Of a DNA stretch of 64,000 nt, positions 11,560 to 21,743 are shown piece by piece. The notes under the pieces are model-generated. The model saw only the letters and a list, made by a program, of their open reading frames with translations. It did no database searches and was not told the origin of the DNA. This stretch comes from Austropuccinia psidii. Taxonomy: Eukaryota > Basidiomycota > Pucciniomycetes > Pucciniales > Sphaerophragmiaceae. The stretch spans positions 53,739,162-53,803,161 of the forward strand of contig JALGQZ010000001.1 of NCBI GenBank assembly GCA_023105745.1, given 5' to 3'. A program made the position numbers and the translations under genes. The stretch's first letter is position 1. Each line of letters opens with the position of its first letter.

Positions 11560-12020
11560 AGTTTAAAACCTTATCTTTATACTACTGCCACAAGCCATAT
11601 GGTAGGAGATATGGGAGTTTTTTTGACGTACACTAAGAAAAAAATGATTGTAAAAATTGGCCAATAGCTTACAAACACCGGTACTAGGACATGGTAATTT
11701 TCAATTTCCTTTGAACAACAATAAAATAACATTACACTATCTTCATATAACAGAATTAGTAGAGACCCTTATCAGCATGGGGAAACTCTGGGGGTTGGGT
11801 TTTACAATTCACAAAACAAAAAACCATTTATTTTCCATTAAAAAAGGCAATAGTATACTAATTAACAGAAAAGTATCTGACAATTTATTCATCCTCAACA
11901 TAAAAATCTGTTGGAGTATGTTATAGCTGCTCTTAAGCATGCTTGCACACCTGCTGCACCATGATTAGGCAGGGCTAATACATAGTCAAAGCAGGCATGG
12001 CTTCTTCACTCACTGATCAT
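11560..12020 (+). pseudogene. pol: Copia-2 protease and pre-integrase region (decayed)
   Basis: At 11590-11620 the frame reads LYTTATSHMVGD, where Copia aspartic proteases have D-S-G-A-T-S-H-M. The catalytic Asp-Ser-Gly is replaced by Thr-Thr, so the active site is gone. A stop and a frameshift follow. The frame 11657-11926 then carries the rest of the protease and the start of the pre-integrase domain (VLGHGNFQF, ETLISMGKLWGLGF, FSIKKGN, DNLFILNIK). Weak similarity to the H-x-R-A-G-H-I zinc-finger region follows to about 12020, and then homology ends abruptly at a tRNA-like sequence. Integrase and the first half of RT are absent here. Confidence 0.75.
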
Positions 12021-12027
12021 CTGCAAC

Positions 12028-12100
12028 AAGCACTTAGCTCAATTGGTAAGAGAATTGCTCATGAATGTCGACGATGAGGGTTCAAGTCCCTCAGTGCTTG
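12028..12100 (+). tRNA. tRNA-like sequence (pseudo-tRNA or SINE head)
   Basis: The 73-nt unit has a perfect 7-bp acceptor stem (AAGCACT/AGTGCTT) and a perfect 5-bp T stem (GAGGG/CCCTC) with loop TTCAAGT. It also has good internal Pol III A and B boxes (TAGCTCAATTGG and GGTTCAAGTCC). The D stem has one mismatch. The anticodon arm (12053-12070) does not fold into five pairs with a T at position 33, so I cannot assign an anticodon; CAT is the best guess if the loop is CTCATGA. No T run follows until 12198-12201, so a transcript would run on about 100 nt. This argues for a pseudo-tRNA or SINE-type head rather than a working tRNA gene. Confidence 0.55.
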
Positions 12101-12165
12101 GTATTCATGGATTAAGGTTGAGATACCGAAACCAACTCTGTCATGGTAGCAAGATTTAGTTGATT
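12101..12165 (+). mobile_element. LTR 3' end plus primer-binding-like site, plus orientation
   Basis: Positions 12126-12141 end in CCAACTCTGTCA. TGGTAGCAAGATTTAGTTG follows directly at 12142-12160. The same TGGTAGCAAGA.TTAGTTG string occurs on the minus strand at the start of the Copia-1 leader (19956-19974), so this is an LTR/leader junction of that family in opposite orientation. TGGTA is the usual start of tRNA-3'-end primer sites. The leader is cut off within about 25 bp by the end of Copia-1 RNase H. The tRNA-like unit lies immediately upstream, 41 bp from the presumed LTR end. Confidence 0.5.
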
Positions 12166-13659
12166 CAATAAACACTCTAGCTAGTGGAAGTAGTCCATTT
12201 TCCAATTGGATTACTAAATACTAAAATGACATAGCCTGTGATCAACTTTCTGTCTTCCTTGTCATTTGCATACTCTGCATCAGCCCATCTGGTCAATTCT
12301 TCCTTGATTTATTGTTGTTTGTAGACTGAACACTCATTCTTTGTTCCCTTCATATAGTGAAGCATGTGTTTCAAAGAACTCCAGTGGAATTGGTTCGGCT
12401 TAATTGAGTATTTGGAAAGCTGATTTACTGTGAACAGTACATCTGGTTGAGTATGGTGAGCTAGATAGTTAAGGCTTCCAATGGCCTGTTGAGATAGAGT
12501 TACTTTGATAACATCATCCAATAAATTACACCCTATTTCATTGAGGAAATTCCCATTACAAGGGGTCTTGACTGCCTTACAATCCTCCATTCCAAACTGT
12601 CTGAGAAGCTTAACAATCAAATCTGTTTGATTAATTTTAAGCTCATTCTTGCACCAATTTAGATTATAGCCTAAGTGTTGCACAGGCATCTTCTTGTATT
12701 TCAACTTTGGAATTTGGTTTAACTTATTGGGGAAGACAAAAATAGCATTTTCTGACTTGCTAATAATGAATCCATCATCAACATGGATGTGGAGGAGAAG
12801 AATTTTGTCACTGTTAACAAACAGAGAATTGTCTTATTGTGCACTTGCTAATCCAAGATTGCTCAAGGTTGCTGTAATTTTTGCCTTCCACATATGTGGG
12901 GCCTGCTTAGTGCTGTATAATGACTTATGGAGTTGCCAGACCCAGCTTTCTTTCCCCTTTGCCTCATAACCTTTCACCTGTTTAAGATACACTAATGCAT
13001 CCATCCCACCATGAAGAAAAGCAGTTTTTATGTCCAATTGATAGGGAATATAGTTTTAATTCACAACCAATGACAACATAAACTTAAATTTTTTGTTTCT
13101 TTCAACGGAGGCCCAAGTATCATAGTAGTGCAACATATGTTCTTGATGATTTCCTAACGCAACCCACCAATTTTTGTATTGATACACTTCACCATGTTCA
13201 CTTCTTTTATGGGAAAGTTTCCACATTCCTCAAATGACTTTTGCTGGTTTAGTTGGATACAGCATGAGTTCACCAGTATTATGCAAGGTTAGTGAGTGGT
13301 ATTCCTCATCCATAGCCTTTTTCCATTCTGGTGCTTCAATTGGATCAATCAAAGCTTTTGAGTAAGGCACTATGTCTGCAAGCAGCAGATTATCTCTGTA
13401 TTGAGTATTTCTTTTTCCTGTTATGATATTATCTTCATTAATTGAACTGGAGATGTTTCTTGGTGCTTCATTATAGTACAGCACATCCTCATAATTTTTT
13501 GAATGTTCAAGTGTGGCTGAGGTACTAACTTGTCTTGAGGTGTTTTGGGTGTTGAGTGGTTGACCTGGTGACTGAAAATCAGTTGATTGAGCTAGTGGTT
13601 TACTTGTTTTTGAACTGTTAATTCACAGCTTGATCCTTACGGATGAGACACTTCGAAAT
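12166..13659 (-). pseudogene. pol: Copia-1 reverse transcriptase and partial RNase H (decayed)
   Basis: RT/RNase H copies element RNA into DNA. Read from 13659 downward in one frame, there is a linker, then the RT start (APEWKKAMDEEYHSL near 13330), then palm motif DIKTAFLHG at about 13008-13034. Thumb-side KSLYSTKQAPHMWK follows, and the catalytic HVDDG at 12771-12785 is intact. LGY and FGMEDCKAVKTPC lie after it, then IGSLNYLAHHTQPD. RNase H begins at WADAEYAND (about 12280) and is lost after about 12166, before its remaining catalytic residues. In-frame stops occur near 13616, at 13230-13232, 13056-13058, 12834-12836 and 12309-12311, but there is no frameshift. The 3' end abuts an inverted LTR/leader fragment, and no 3' LTR in the matching orientation is visible. 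Confidence 0.85.
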
Positions 13660-15832
13660 TGTAAGGTTTGTCTATGAAACTCTTGATAATAGTAGCAAAA
13701 TCAAGAGTACTATGACTGTCCTCAATAGAAATATATAATATAATAAAATATTATAACCACAAATTTGAAAATAATTATTAAAAATAACTATATATACAAA
13801 AATAAATTCAATTTACTTTATAAAAATATAATAATTATAATAAAATTATAATTATTCTATTATTGTTATAGTCACTGACAGTTATAACAATAAGAATTGT
13901 AAAGCTCTTAATGAGACAATTACACATGGAAATATAAATATTAACCACTTTTAAATAATATGAATATTATTTATAAAAGAATTATAACACACACTGTGCA
14001 GAAATAATTCTTATAGAATAAAATTCTATATAAAAAAAACTAATACTAGATAGAAAAAATATAGAACTTTAGAGAAAACTTACTTATAATATTTATTTAA
14101 TACAACAAGTTAAACAACAACAGTTATTATATTAAATAATGATTATAAGTTAAAAACACGTCTGAAATCAATAATTTTAAGGATAAAACAACTTTTTATG
14201 ATAAAATTTAAGATTAAAGAGTTCTTAAGAGGAATTTGTGGATTTTAAAAGATATTTAAGATGAAAATTTTATAATATAAAATATATTATTGATGATTAC
14301 AACAATAATCTGAATTCTATGACTTCAATTCTTTAATTTACAATTAATAAAGAATAAAATAACTTAAGAATTACTTTAATAATAAGATTTTATGAATAAT
14401 AAAACTTTACCTGTTTAAATTTCTAATATGATTGGATTGATAATTGAATTATGGACAAAAACAGTGATGAAAAGACTCTTTTTATGTCTTCAGAGCAGCT
14501 CTCATGATTAATAATGAATATAGAGGGTGTGCTCAGGTCAAAACTGAAAAACCATACTTAAAAACAAAGTTCTTAACTTAAGGTAACTTGTTTTTAATTC
14601 CAATTTAAAGTTACCAGTGTTATTCTTAACTCCATGTAGCTTTAATCCTCATTTAAACTAATTATTTTAAGTTTTTAATATAAATAAACCTATTTATATT
14701 AAAGTTCATCACATGAACAACTTAAAAATAGAGTTTCAAGCAGAAATCTCTTAAACGCAATTTTTAATTAATTTTTAAAGAAATCATAATTCTCTTTGAA
14801 CTTAATTAAAAGAGTAAATTTCCAGGCTAATTACCCAGGAATTTTATTTATAAGAGATACTTGAAATTTAATTTATATATAGATGATATTAAATTCTAAG
14901 CTGTGTGAAATTTCAAGCAAATCCATCAATATTTGGATTTTTAATGAATTTTTGAGGTTATTACTATTTTTCCACATAAAATAATAATACACACCAAACC
15001 TTAGCTTTTGATAAGGTTTTGATGCTTGTAACTTTAAAGTTTTAAGTTTATTTAAGGTTTTTAAGCCTGATTAAGCTTTGACAGTTCTTAAAGCCTTGAT
15101 TTCAAGCCTGCATATTGGGATTTACCCTTTGGCAGCTTGAAATTCCTGTACAAATTGGGATAAAACAAGTTTAAACCTTAAGGTTGGATCAAAGTCTAAT
15201 CTTAAAGTTTAAATAAGGTTTAAAATCCTCCAATACAGGTGGAAAACCTTAATTGAATCATTGCAGATCCAAAAAGTTGGGTACCCCAGCTCTATTTGGT
15301 CTTTTTCCTTTGTCCCACCTTTTTGCGTGGATTTTGCCCTTTTATTTATTTAAAGCCATACCATGGCTTTAAACCCTTTTAAATTGAGCTCACGCAGGAT
15401 TTACATTATGTATGTCAAATCCTTAGCCAAGTCAGTAAATATACACCACACCTCAATTTTAACTAAAATTTTGGTAAGTTTGCATTAACCTTATGCAACT
15501 TTAAATTTAAGCTTATTTAAGCTTAAATTTAACATCTTTAAAAAAATGTTAAAAAGTTACATTAGTACTGTGAGATTCTTAAATCTTCTAATAACACAAG
15601 AAATAAGTGTTTTTGGGTATAACACCTTATGGATGTACCCTAGGTTATTTTTGGTGTAGAATCCAAAAATGACATAATATTTATAACTTTGTTTATCCAA
15701 AATAAAGTTATACTTATATTTTGTTATTTTTTATTTTAATTTCAACTAAAAAGTCTGTTTAAGACAAAATTAGCTGTTTATAAAATCATTTGTGGCCTTA
15801 TGGGTATGTTATACATACCTCACAGGCTCACA
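13660..15832 (-). mobile_element. Solo LTR, LTR-B family copy B3, with 5-bp target duplication
   Basis: The unit runs from TGTAAGG at 13660 to GGCTCACA at 15832, has TG...CA ends, and is flanked on both sides by GAAAT (13655-13659 and 15833-15837). It sits inside Copia-1 pol. Removing it with one GAAAT copy (2,178 bp, a multiple of three) rejoins integrase and the RT linker in one frame. It has no coding region, so it is a solo LTR or a TG...CA non-autonomous unit. The internal hairpin CTCTTGAT...ATCAAGAG near 13680-13707 and the blocks around 14495-14540 and 15260-15400 are shared with B4. Insertion postdates Copia-1. Confidence 0.9.
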
Positions 15833-16466
15833 GAAATACTGAAGCTAGCTGGTTCATAGATAAATCTGGATTATGGCCTGACAGTGTGTAATCACGTGAC
15901 ACTCTGATCTTTCCTGCTTCAAGGTTGAGGAGCTGTAAACCATAAGAGTATCTTTCAAATGTTATAACTTGCAGTACCTCTCCTCAGGGTTCAATTTTTG
16001 AGGAAGTAGTGATGATTGTTACTGTGACCTTCATTCCAAAAGAAATGAGCTTTTTAAGGTTAACCTCAGGTTCAATTAGGCAGTTTTCCTTGTTTAACAT
16101 ACTGAATGGCATTTTCATCTTCAAATTCTTATGCAGAAGCAAATTCAGAAGCATAGATGCATGTGCTGCAGCTTCATCCCAATAGGAGACAGCTATATTT
16201 GACTGTCCAAGAAGACCTTGTATCTTTGATAGCAATGTTTGATTGAAACTTTCTGCGACACCATTGTTCTGGGGTGACTGAGGAGGTCCTCTTTCAAGGG
16301 AGATTCCCTTACTGATAAGAAAATAAACAAGAAATTGAGAGCTGAATTCTCCACAGTTGGTGTGTAGATATGCTGGAGTGATGCCAGTTTTATTCTTGAT
16401 CTCCATCAAGTATGACTTAATGTGCTCTGTATCTTGTCTCTTTGCTGAGAGCAAGTATATATGGTT
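15833..16466 (-). pseudogene. pol: Copia-1 integrase core and C-terminal part (decayed)
   Basis: Integrase joins element DNA to the host chromosome using a D-D-35-E triad. This piece starts at IYLLSAKRQDTEHIKSYL and carries the second catalytic region as LHTNCGEFSSQ. The Asp is replaced by Asn (codon at 16356-16358) and the next residue is Cys where Arg is usual, with one Gly lost. The catalytic Glu is present in NNGVAESFNQ (codon 16251-16253), 35 codons on, and is followed by YWDEAAAHA. Past a stop at about 15984 the same frame continues through GKIRVSRDYT to the GAAAT junction with solo LTR B3. The missing Asp alone would abolish activity. The upstream end is the junction with the LTR-like insertion. 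Confidence 0.85.
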
Positions 16467-17146
16467 TGGGATGAAATAAGGCAGTAACTTGAGGGGGAAA
16501 TTATTGGTAAGTCTGTTTTGAATTTTAGAATTGTCCAATAACCATGGGTTCTAAGGTGTATTAGCTGCCCCTCTAAATAATACTGAATAGCCATCCTCCA
16601 GAGATTCACAAAATAAAATGAAATTTGTGGCTTTAACAGATAGAGAATACTTATCAGCAGTCTCTAAATCAGACCTATCAATAACACTACAGTAAAAACC
16701 CTGATTTAAAACTGAAATTTCTAATAAAATAAAGACTAAGATTTTTTGTTATTTAGATAAAGCTAATTATAATCTATTTTTTTCTGGTTTTCTGTTATTT
16801 CAATAAGACTAAGAAGAATATTTTTTTTTCTTGAATGTTGATTATAATTATTTTTATATTAATACTAATAATAAGACTAATGGATTTGATTTTTCAATAA
16901 TGTCCTTTAATACTGAGTTTATATCACTACTACTTTTCTTTCAATAATCCTAATCTTCTCAGCAAGGCTACTAAGCTTTTCACTATGGTTATACTACTAT
17001 TCTGCGACAATACTAAGCTACTGGGCTTTTTACGACTAAAAACACTACTACTACTCTAGATATCCTGCTAGTTCAGGGATGGTTGTGATTCTGGATAGTG
17101 GGAGCTTGTTCCATGATGATGGGAAAAATGAGGGAGATAGGGCACC

Positions 17147-17154
17147 TATTTATA
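17147..17154 (-). promoter_or_regulatory. Candidate TATA box of the inserted LTR
   Basis: TATAAATA on the minus strand, inside GCTATAAATAGGTGCCC, at the edge of the only GC-richer part of the insertion. This is the arrangement expected for an LTR promoter. TA-rich strings are common here, so context rather than the motif carries the call. Confidence 0.35.
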
Positions 17155-17204
17155 GCTTTTGGGCCTCCATAGAGCTTCTCAAAACAGGGTAATTGAAAAA
17201 AACT

Positions 17205-17880
17205 TTAGTTGAGAGTTTTTAGCTGGTGAGACGTGTAGTTTTGGTGTAGCAACATGTTTTCTGAGAGAATTATGCTGGTGGTACTTTTTTTTATCAAAAT
17301 CATGTGATGTATTTGAGATAATTTGGCTGGTAAGATTTTCTTTTTGCCAAGAAAGTGTACAAAATACAGCTCCTGAAAATTGAACTTTCTTCTAGTCATA
17401 TGATATATATGAGAAAATTATGCTTGTGTTTCTGTTTCTTATTAAAATCATGTGATGTATTTGAGATAATTTTACTGGTGACATTTTCATTTTTGGTGAC
17501 TTTGTTACGTGTTTTCTGAGAGAATCATGCTGGTGGTGCTTTTTCTTATCAAAATCATGTGATGTATTTGAGATAATTTGGCTGGTGAGATTTTCCTTTT
17601 TCCAAGAAAATGGCGAAAATACAGCTCCTGACAATTGAACTTTCTTCTAGTCATATGATATATATTAGAAAATCATGCTAATGTTTCTGTTTCTTATCAA
17701 ACCATGTGATTTCTTTGAGATGATTTGGCAGGTGAGATTTTCTTTTTTCAAGAGTCATGTGATGTCATTGAGATAATATGGCTGGTGATGTTTTCTTGAA
17801 GGTGGGGAAAGTATTTTTGTTTCTATTGGTTATGTATGTTCTGAGAGAATTATTCTGGTGGTTTTATTTTAGTATTGTAT
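17205..17880. repeat. Irregular direct repeat array inside the inserted LTR
   Basis: The string CATGTGAT(GTATTTGAGATAATTTGG) recurs near 17300, 17449, 17552, 17704 and 17756, each followed by GCTGGTGA-ATTTTC or a variant. A larger unit of about 245 bp, ending GAACTTTCTTCTAGTCATATGATATATAT, is seen twice (to 17408 and to 17664). Subunits are lost or gained between copies. The three small minus-strand frames here (17205-17634) mirror the repeat and are not genes. Confidence 0.7.
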
Positions 17881-18302
17881 CATTTCATACAGAGATTGCA
17901 TCATTTCTATCACGTTTTATGAATGTCATTATTACCAAGAAAACAATTGTTCTTGGAAAATATATTGTAATTTTATGCATAGCCTTGAGGTATTTCTTCT
18001 TTCAATTGAATCAAGGTGGGGAAAATACAGCTCTGATGCTGTGGTCCATTTTCATATACCTTTATTTATATTAATTCCTTTTAATTTCATAATTTGTCAT
18101 TGATGATGCAATAAGGTGGATAAACCCTTTGATAATATATTGTTTTGATAAGAACTTGAGGCTGTATATTGTATATTTCTGTTTGAAACCTGTAGCTGTA
18201 ATGTGTAAGTATGTCTTGTGTAATTTGTTTTATTATCAATTTTTTTATTTTGTTTAATTGGTAAGTTTGAAACTGATACTAATGGTATGAAATACCACAA
18301 CA

Positions 18303-18571
18303 GTTAAGATTACTGAAATCATCAATAAGAAAAAGAACATACTTATGTCCCTTGCAAGTTTGTGGATTAATCTGCAAGGTATCCATATTAATTTTGAAAA
18401 AGGTGCATAAGCACAAGGAAAGACTTGTGAATGAGGACAATTTACGATCTTAGCTTGATTACATACTGGACAGTCTGAGGAATGAGTAAAGTGTCCATTT
18501 ATCTTTTGCTCTTTTAACAGTGCTTCAATATACAAGTTGGAGGGATGTCCAAGTCTCAAATTCCAATCCAT
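18303..18571 (-). pseudogene. pol: Copia-1 integrase zinc finger and start of core (decayed)
   Basis: This is the N-terminal HHCC domain of Copia integrase, which helps bind element ends. It reads WNLRLGHPSN, then HFTHSSDCPVCNQAKI, so both His and both Cys are present. A one-base frameshift near 18400 separates it from the core start, where MDTLQINPQ (first catalytic Asp) and VLFLIDDFSN are read in the next frame. The sequence then runs into the LTR-like insertion at 18302. It is out of frame with the protease upstream. Confidence 0.8.
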
Positions 18572-18640
18572 AAAAACAGCTGGAAGATAATATATTTATT
18601 TTGAAGTTGAGGGTAATCTGGAGACAAACAGGTCTCCTTG

Positions 18641-19151
18641 TCAATGAAATGTGTCAACAATTTGGTTGTTGTCTTTGCTTAAAAATGGATTGTCTTTTGA
18701 GATCAGCTTCATTCCATGATCACATAATTGTGATACAGACTGGAGGTTTACCGGACCGTTAGGAACATAATAAACTGGGTAAATTTTGATGCCCTTGAAT
18801 AGTAGAGTTGCCTGATGATTGACTTTAACAGGATTTGAGAAGTTGTTGATGTGTTTGTTGATTGGAGTGGAATTTTCTAACAGTGTTAAGTCATTTACAA
18901 CAGTTCTTCCAGCTCCAGAGTCAAGGTATATCAGTTCTTGATGATTTTTGCCAATCATTGCATTGACTTCTTCAAATACGAATTCATTGGAGTCTGACCC
19001 TAATGGTCGGATGAGTTCTTTTGATTCTGATGCTGCATTGACTGATGTTGCATGTGCAGTATGCTGAAGTTTTTATAAAAGCTTCTCAATTATTTCAATA
19101 CTTCTGTTTTTGTCTTGTTCTTGATTGGTTTTCTTCACTGTTCCTTGATTG
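18641..19151 (-). pseudogene. pol: Copia-1 protease region (decayed)
   Basis: The Copia protease is an aspartic enzyme that cleaves the Gag-Pol polyprotein. The active-site motif LIYLDSGAGRTVV is intact, with the Asp codon at 18920-18922. It is followed by the expected downstream block (LLFKGIKIYPVYYVPN, SVSQLCDHGMKLI), which leads towards the pre-integrase domain. Upstream the frame passes through SNEFVFEEVNAMIG and a stop at 19073-19075 before joining a frame that overlaps the gag C-terminus. A frameshift lies between 18641 and 18571, so protease and integrase are no longer continuous. Confidence 0.82.
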
Positions 19152-19898
19152 TTATTCTTTCCTTTCCTTTTTCTTTGGGCCCTGTCTTCTTGCGTCCTCC
19201 TTCTGATTTGATTTTTCTTTGGTTTTTGATGACTCAGCCTGTGTATTTTTGTCAAACAACAGTACCTGGTCATGAGAATATTCCCAACGGGTGTGTTCAA
19301 TTGACACTCTATCAGCTATAGTGCTAAGCTCAAAGGTTTTTATGTCATACAGTGTCTGGCACAAACTACTCAATTCTTTATCATTGTCCAGGCTTCAAAG
19401 AAAGAATTCTGCAGCCATACTGGATGAAAAATTCATACTTATAGAAGAGTCAACTGAGATAGACAAATAACTGGCGTGGATCTTGTGGAATTCATCAATA
19501 TGTTTTTCTAAAGATGTTCCAAGTTTGTACCTCAAGTTCACAAGCCTGTGAAGTGTTCAACAGATGACAACCACTGAGTGTTTTCCAAAGCAGTTTCCTA
19601 GTCTGACCCAGAAGTTGTAAAAGGAGGATTCGTTGTTTAAGAGAACACCTTCAATCTCAGTGCTAACGCTAGACCACAACAGAGTAAGTGCTCCACCATT
19701 TCTTTTTTTAAACTTGCTGGTATTTCTCACATCTTTGGTTGGTGGATCTAGTAAATTGTCCATGCCTTTACTGATAAGTTAGTTTGCAAATTGACAGCTC
19801 CATTGTACCCAGTTGGTACGTGTGAGTTTTGTCATTTTTGCCTTGTTCACCTCCTCATCTGAGGAGGAATCCTTGATATCTATTGGGACCTCTGGCAT
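19152..19898 (-). pseudogene. gag: Copia-1 gag (decayed)
   Basis: The likely start is ATG at 19896-19898 (MPEVPIDIKDSSSDEEVNKA), about 60 bp downstream of a primer-binding-like site. The gag core follows: KLTRTNWVQWSCQF, ALTLLWSSVSTEIEGVLL, NLRYKLGTSLEKHIDEFHKI, DKELSSLCQTLYDIKTFEL. A basic Lys/Gln/Ser tail comes last. No CCHC knuckle is visible. One reading frame holds throughout to 19152, interrupted by three stops (near 19786, at 19557, near 19396). A frameshift then moves to the protease frame. The wording is what I remember for rust-fungus Copia gag, the main clue to the host lineage. Confidence 0.85.
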
Positions 19899-19962
19899 TT
19901 TCCTAGATGTGAAGGTATTCTGACTCTGTTTTTAGAATTATTATAAGCAATTACACAACTAA

Positions 19963-19974
19963 CTCTTGCTACCA
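19963..19974 (-). promoter_or_regulatory. Primer-binding-like site of Copia-1
   Basis: TGGTAGCAAGAG on the minus strand, about 65 bp before the gag ATG. TGGTA complements a tRNA 3' ACCA end, and initiator-Met-type sites commonly start TGGTAGC. The same string with the following TTAGTTG occurs at 12142 on the plus strand. Confidence 0.5.
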
Positions 19975-20540
19975 TACAATGAGTAGTTGTTAATCAATCT
20001 TATAATTGCTATGATAATCAGAAAGCCAGTAATTAATAATACTAGAACAAACAGTAAGTAAAGTATTTCAGTTATTACAATCAAATATATAAGGAAATGT
20101 ACCTATAGGAATCATTCTATATATGTAATTCTAATAATCAACTAAGTGGCTTGATACCTCTATTATTCCTACTACTCTGAATCAATGAGTAAAAGTTAGT
20201 CGATTAAGCTAGCTAAAGAACAAATCAACTCTACTATAACTATACTCCTCCAGAACCAAATGTGCAAGTATTAGTGTAATAGAGATAAGAAAATAACTAT
20301 AAGAATATATGACAACTTGATCGTACTTCATGACTTGTCAAGTAAATACATGAGCTCTATTCATATCATTGACAGACCCAATGATTAGTCGCTCTTATTA
20401 AATACCTCATCAGTTACATGGTTGAGTCTAAGATTGATTGTATATATTTAGTCTAAAAGTATCACTCAAAGAGTGATCTCATAGATTAGTAAATCGGTCA
20501 TATCTAGCCAAGATGATTCTCTTCTACTTTCAGAAGAAGA
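19975..20540 (-). mobile_element. Probable Copia-1 5' LTR (boundaries unclear)
   Basis: By position, upstream of the primer site and gag, this should be the 5' LTR. The sequence is AT-rich with many ACTACT/ACTATA triplet-like strings and no coding. I cannot find clean TG...CA ends, nor a matching copy at the other end of the element. It borders Copia-2 RT coding on its right. Confidence 0.4.
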
Positions 20541-21650
20541 TACTGAATTTCTTGTCATATCACTCTTCTTGGAATTTATGGCTACTAAGAAAGCCACTAT
20601 ATTTCCTGAAGCAACTTTCACGATACTGGTTTTTAGAAATCACCAATTTTTCAATCAATTAATCTACTTCCAAGAAAGGCAGACCCTTGCATGTTTCTCT
20701 CTGATCATCCTCAGTGGGCGTGTTTTGTGCACATCCATGTCAATGACTCTAGAATTCAATGATGTGGAAAAATTCAAGAAGCTAATAATGCAAAGTTTTG
20801 AGATATAATACCTTTGTCCAGCTACTTTTGTCCTGAGAATCAAATTAACACAAAATAGAACCACCAAGAAAATGTTTCTATCATAAGCCTCATACATCAA
20901 GGATCTGCTTGACAAACACAACATGAAAAACTGTAAGCTATTAGCCACACCAATGGTATCCAGTTCAATACTCACAATGGCTTATGATAATAATTATCAA
21001 AAGTTTCTGTTGCTGAAGAAAAATTACCAACAAGCTATTGGTAAAATCAGTTATCTCCAAGTATTAACATGGGCTGATCTGGTGTTTTCCACTTCCTAGA
21101 TTTTCAAGTTTCTAGAAAAATCAGTTCATACTAAGTGGATTGCATTTAAGCACTTGCTACAATACCTTTTTGAAACCAAAGACCTTTACCTTTGTCTAGG
21201 GGGAAAAAGTGTCTCTCTCTGCACTTACAGTGATTCTGATTATGCTAACCGTATTTACCCTTGCTGGTCAGTCACAGTTTATATGACAATGATGGGTAAT
21301 AGTTGTATTGATTGGAAAATTAAAAAGGAAAGTAAAGTCTCTACTTCTTCCTGTGAAGAAGAATAAAAAGTGAAATATGAAGGAATAAAAGATCTTCTAT
21401 GGTCAGCAAGACTACTTGAAGATCTCAAAATACCAGTACCACGACTACTACAGCTTTTTGGAGATAACCAGGGAGAAATTTCCTTAGCAAACAGCCTGCA
21501 AGTTAATGATAGATAAAAAAATTTAAATTTTATTCTACATTGGAGTCAAGAGAAAGTAACAAATGACACTCTGAAAATGAATTATTTTGCAGCTCAAAAC
21601 ATGCCAGCTGATGGCCTGGCTGGCGCACCTGATTTTTTTAAAAAAGTATA
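20541..21650 (+). pseudogene. pol: Copia-2 reverse transcriptase (C-terminal half) and RNase H (decayed)
   Basis: Begins in the RT palm around 20576 (RKPLYFLKQLSRYW), then ADPCMFLSDHPQ. The catalytic motif near 20728-20742 reads HVNDS where HVDDS is expected (Asp to Asn), and a frameshift follows at about 20750. The next frame carries DVEKFKKLIMQSFE, KDLLDKHNMKNCK, AIGKISYLQVLTWADLVFS and WIAFKHLLQYLFETKDLYL. RNase H follows with CTYSDSDYAN, GNSCIDWK, STSSCEEE, YEGIKDLLWSARLLEDLK and LFGDNQGEISLA. Several stops occur. The 3' end leads into a purine tract and LTR. The piece is the same family, and plausibly the same copy, as the gag/protease at 10.5-12.0 kb. Confidence 0.83.
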
Positions 21651-21735
21651 GGCTTAATTAATGCAATGAGTGAGGGGGTTCTTAGAAAAACCTTAGAGAG
21701 TAGTGAAAGCTAATTACTAATTAGAAAACCCTCAC

Positions 21736-21743
21736 GAAGGAGG
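21736..21743 (+). promoter_or_regulatory. Polypurine tract of Copia-2
   Basis: GAAGGAGG immediately before the TGTTCC that starts the 3' LTR. This is the expected site and composition for plus-strand DNA priming. Confidence 0.55.

Larger units (their letters stand above)
16467..18302 (-). mobile_element. LTR-like insertion within Copia-1 integrase
   Basis: Copia-1 integrase coding breaks off after the first catalytic Asp region (DDFSN..., about 18310) and resumes at 16466. On the minus strand the intervening 1.84 kb starts TGTTGTGG and ends ...ATCCCA, compatible with TG...CA LTR ends. AAC lies on both sides, consistent with a decayed short target duplication (TTAAC against CAAAC). Removing it restores the reading frame across the junction. 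It contains a TATAAATA box, a moderately GC segment at 17050-17180 and a degenerate tandem repeat. No protein is encoded. The exact boundaries are uncertain by a few bases. Confidence 0.65.

Noticed and set aside
13660..15832. The interval as native Copia-1 sequence
   Set aside because: Perfect 5-bp duplications, TG...CA ends and homology with B4 show that it is an insertion.
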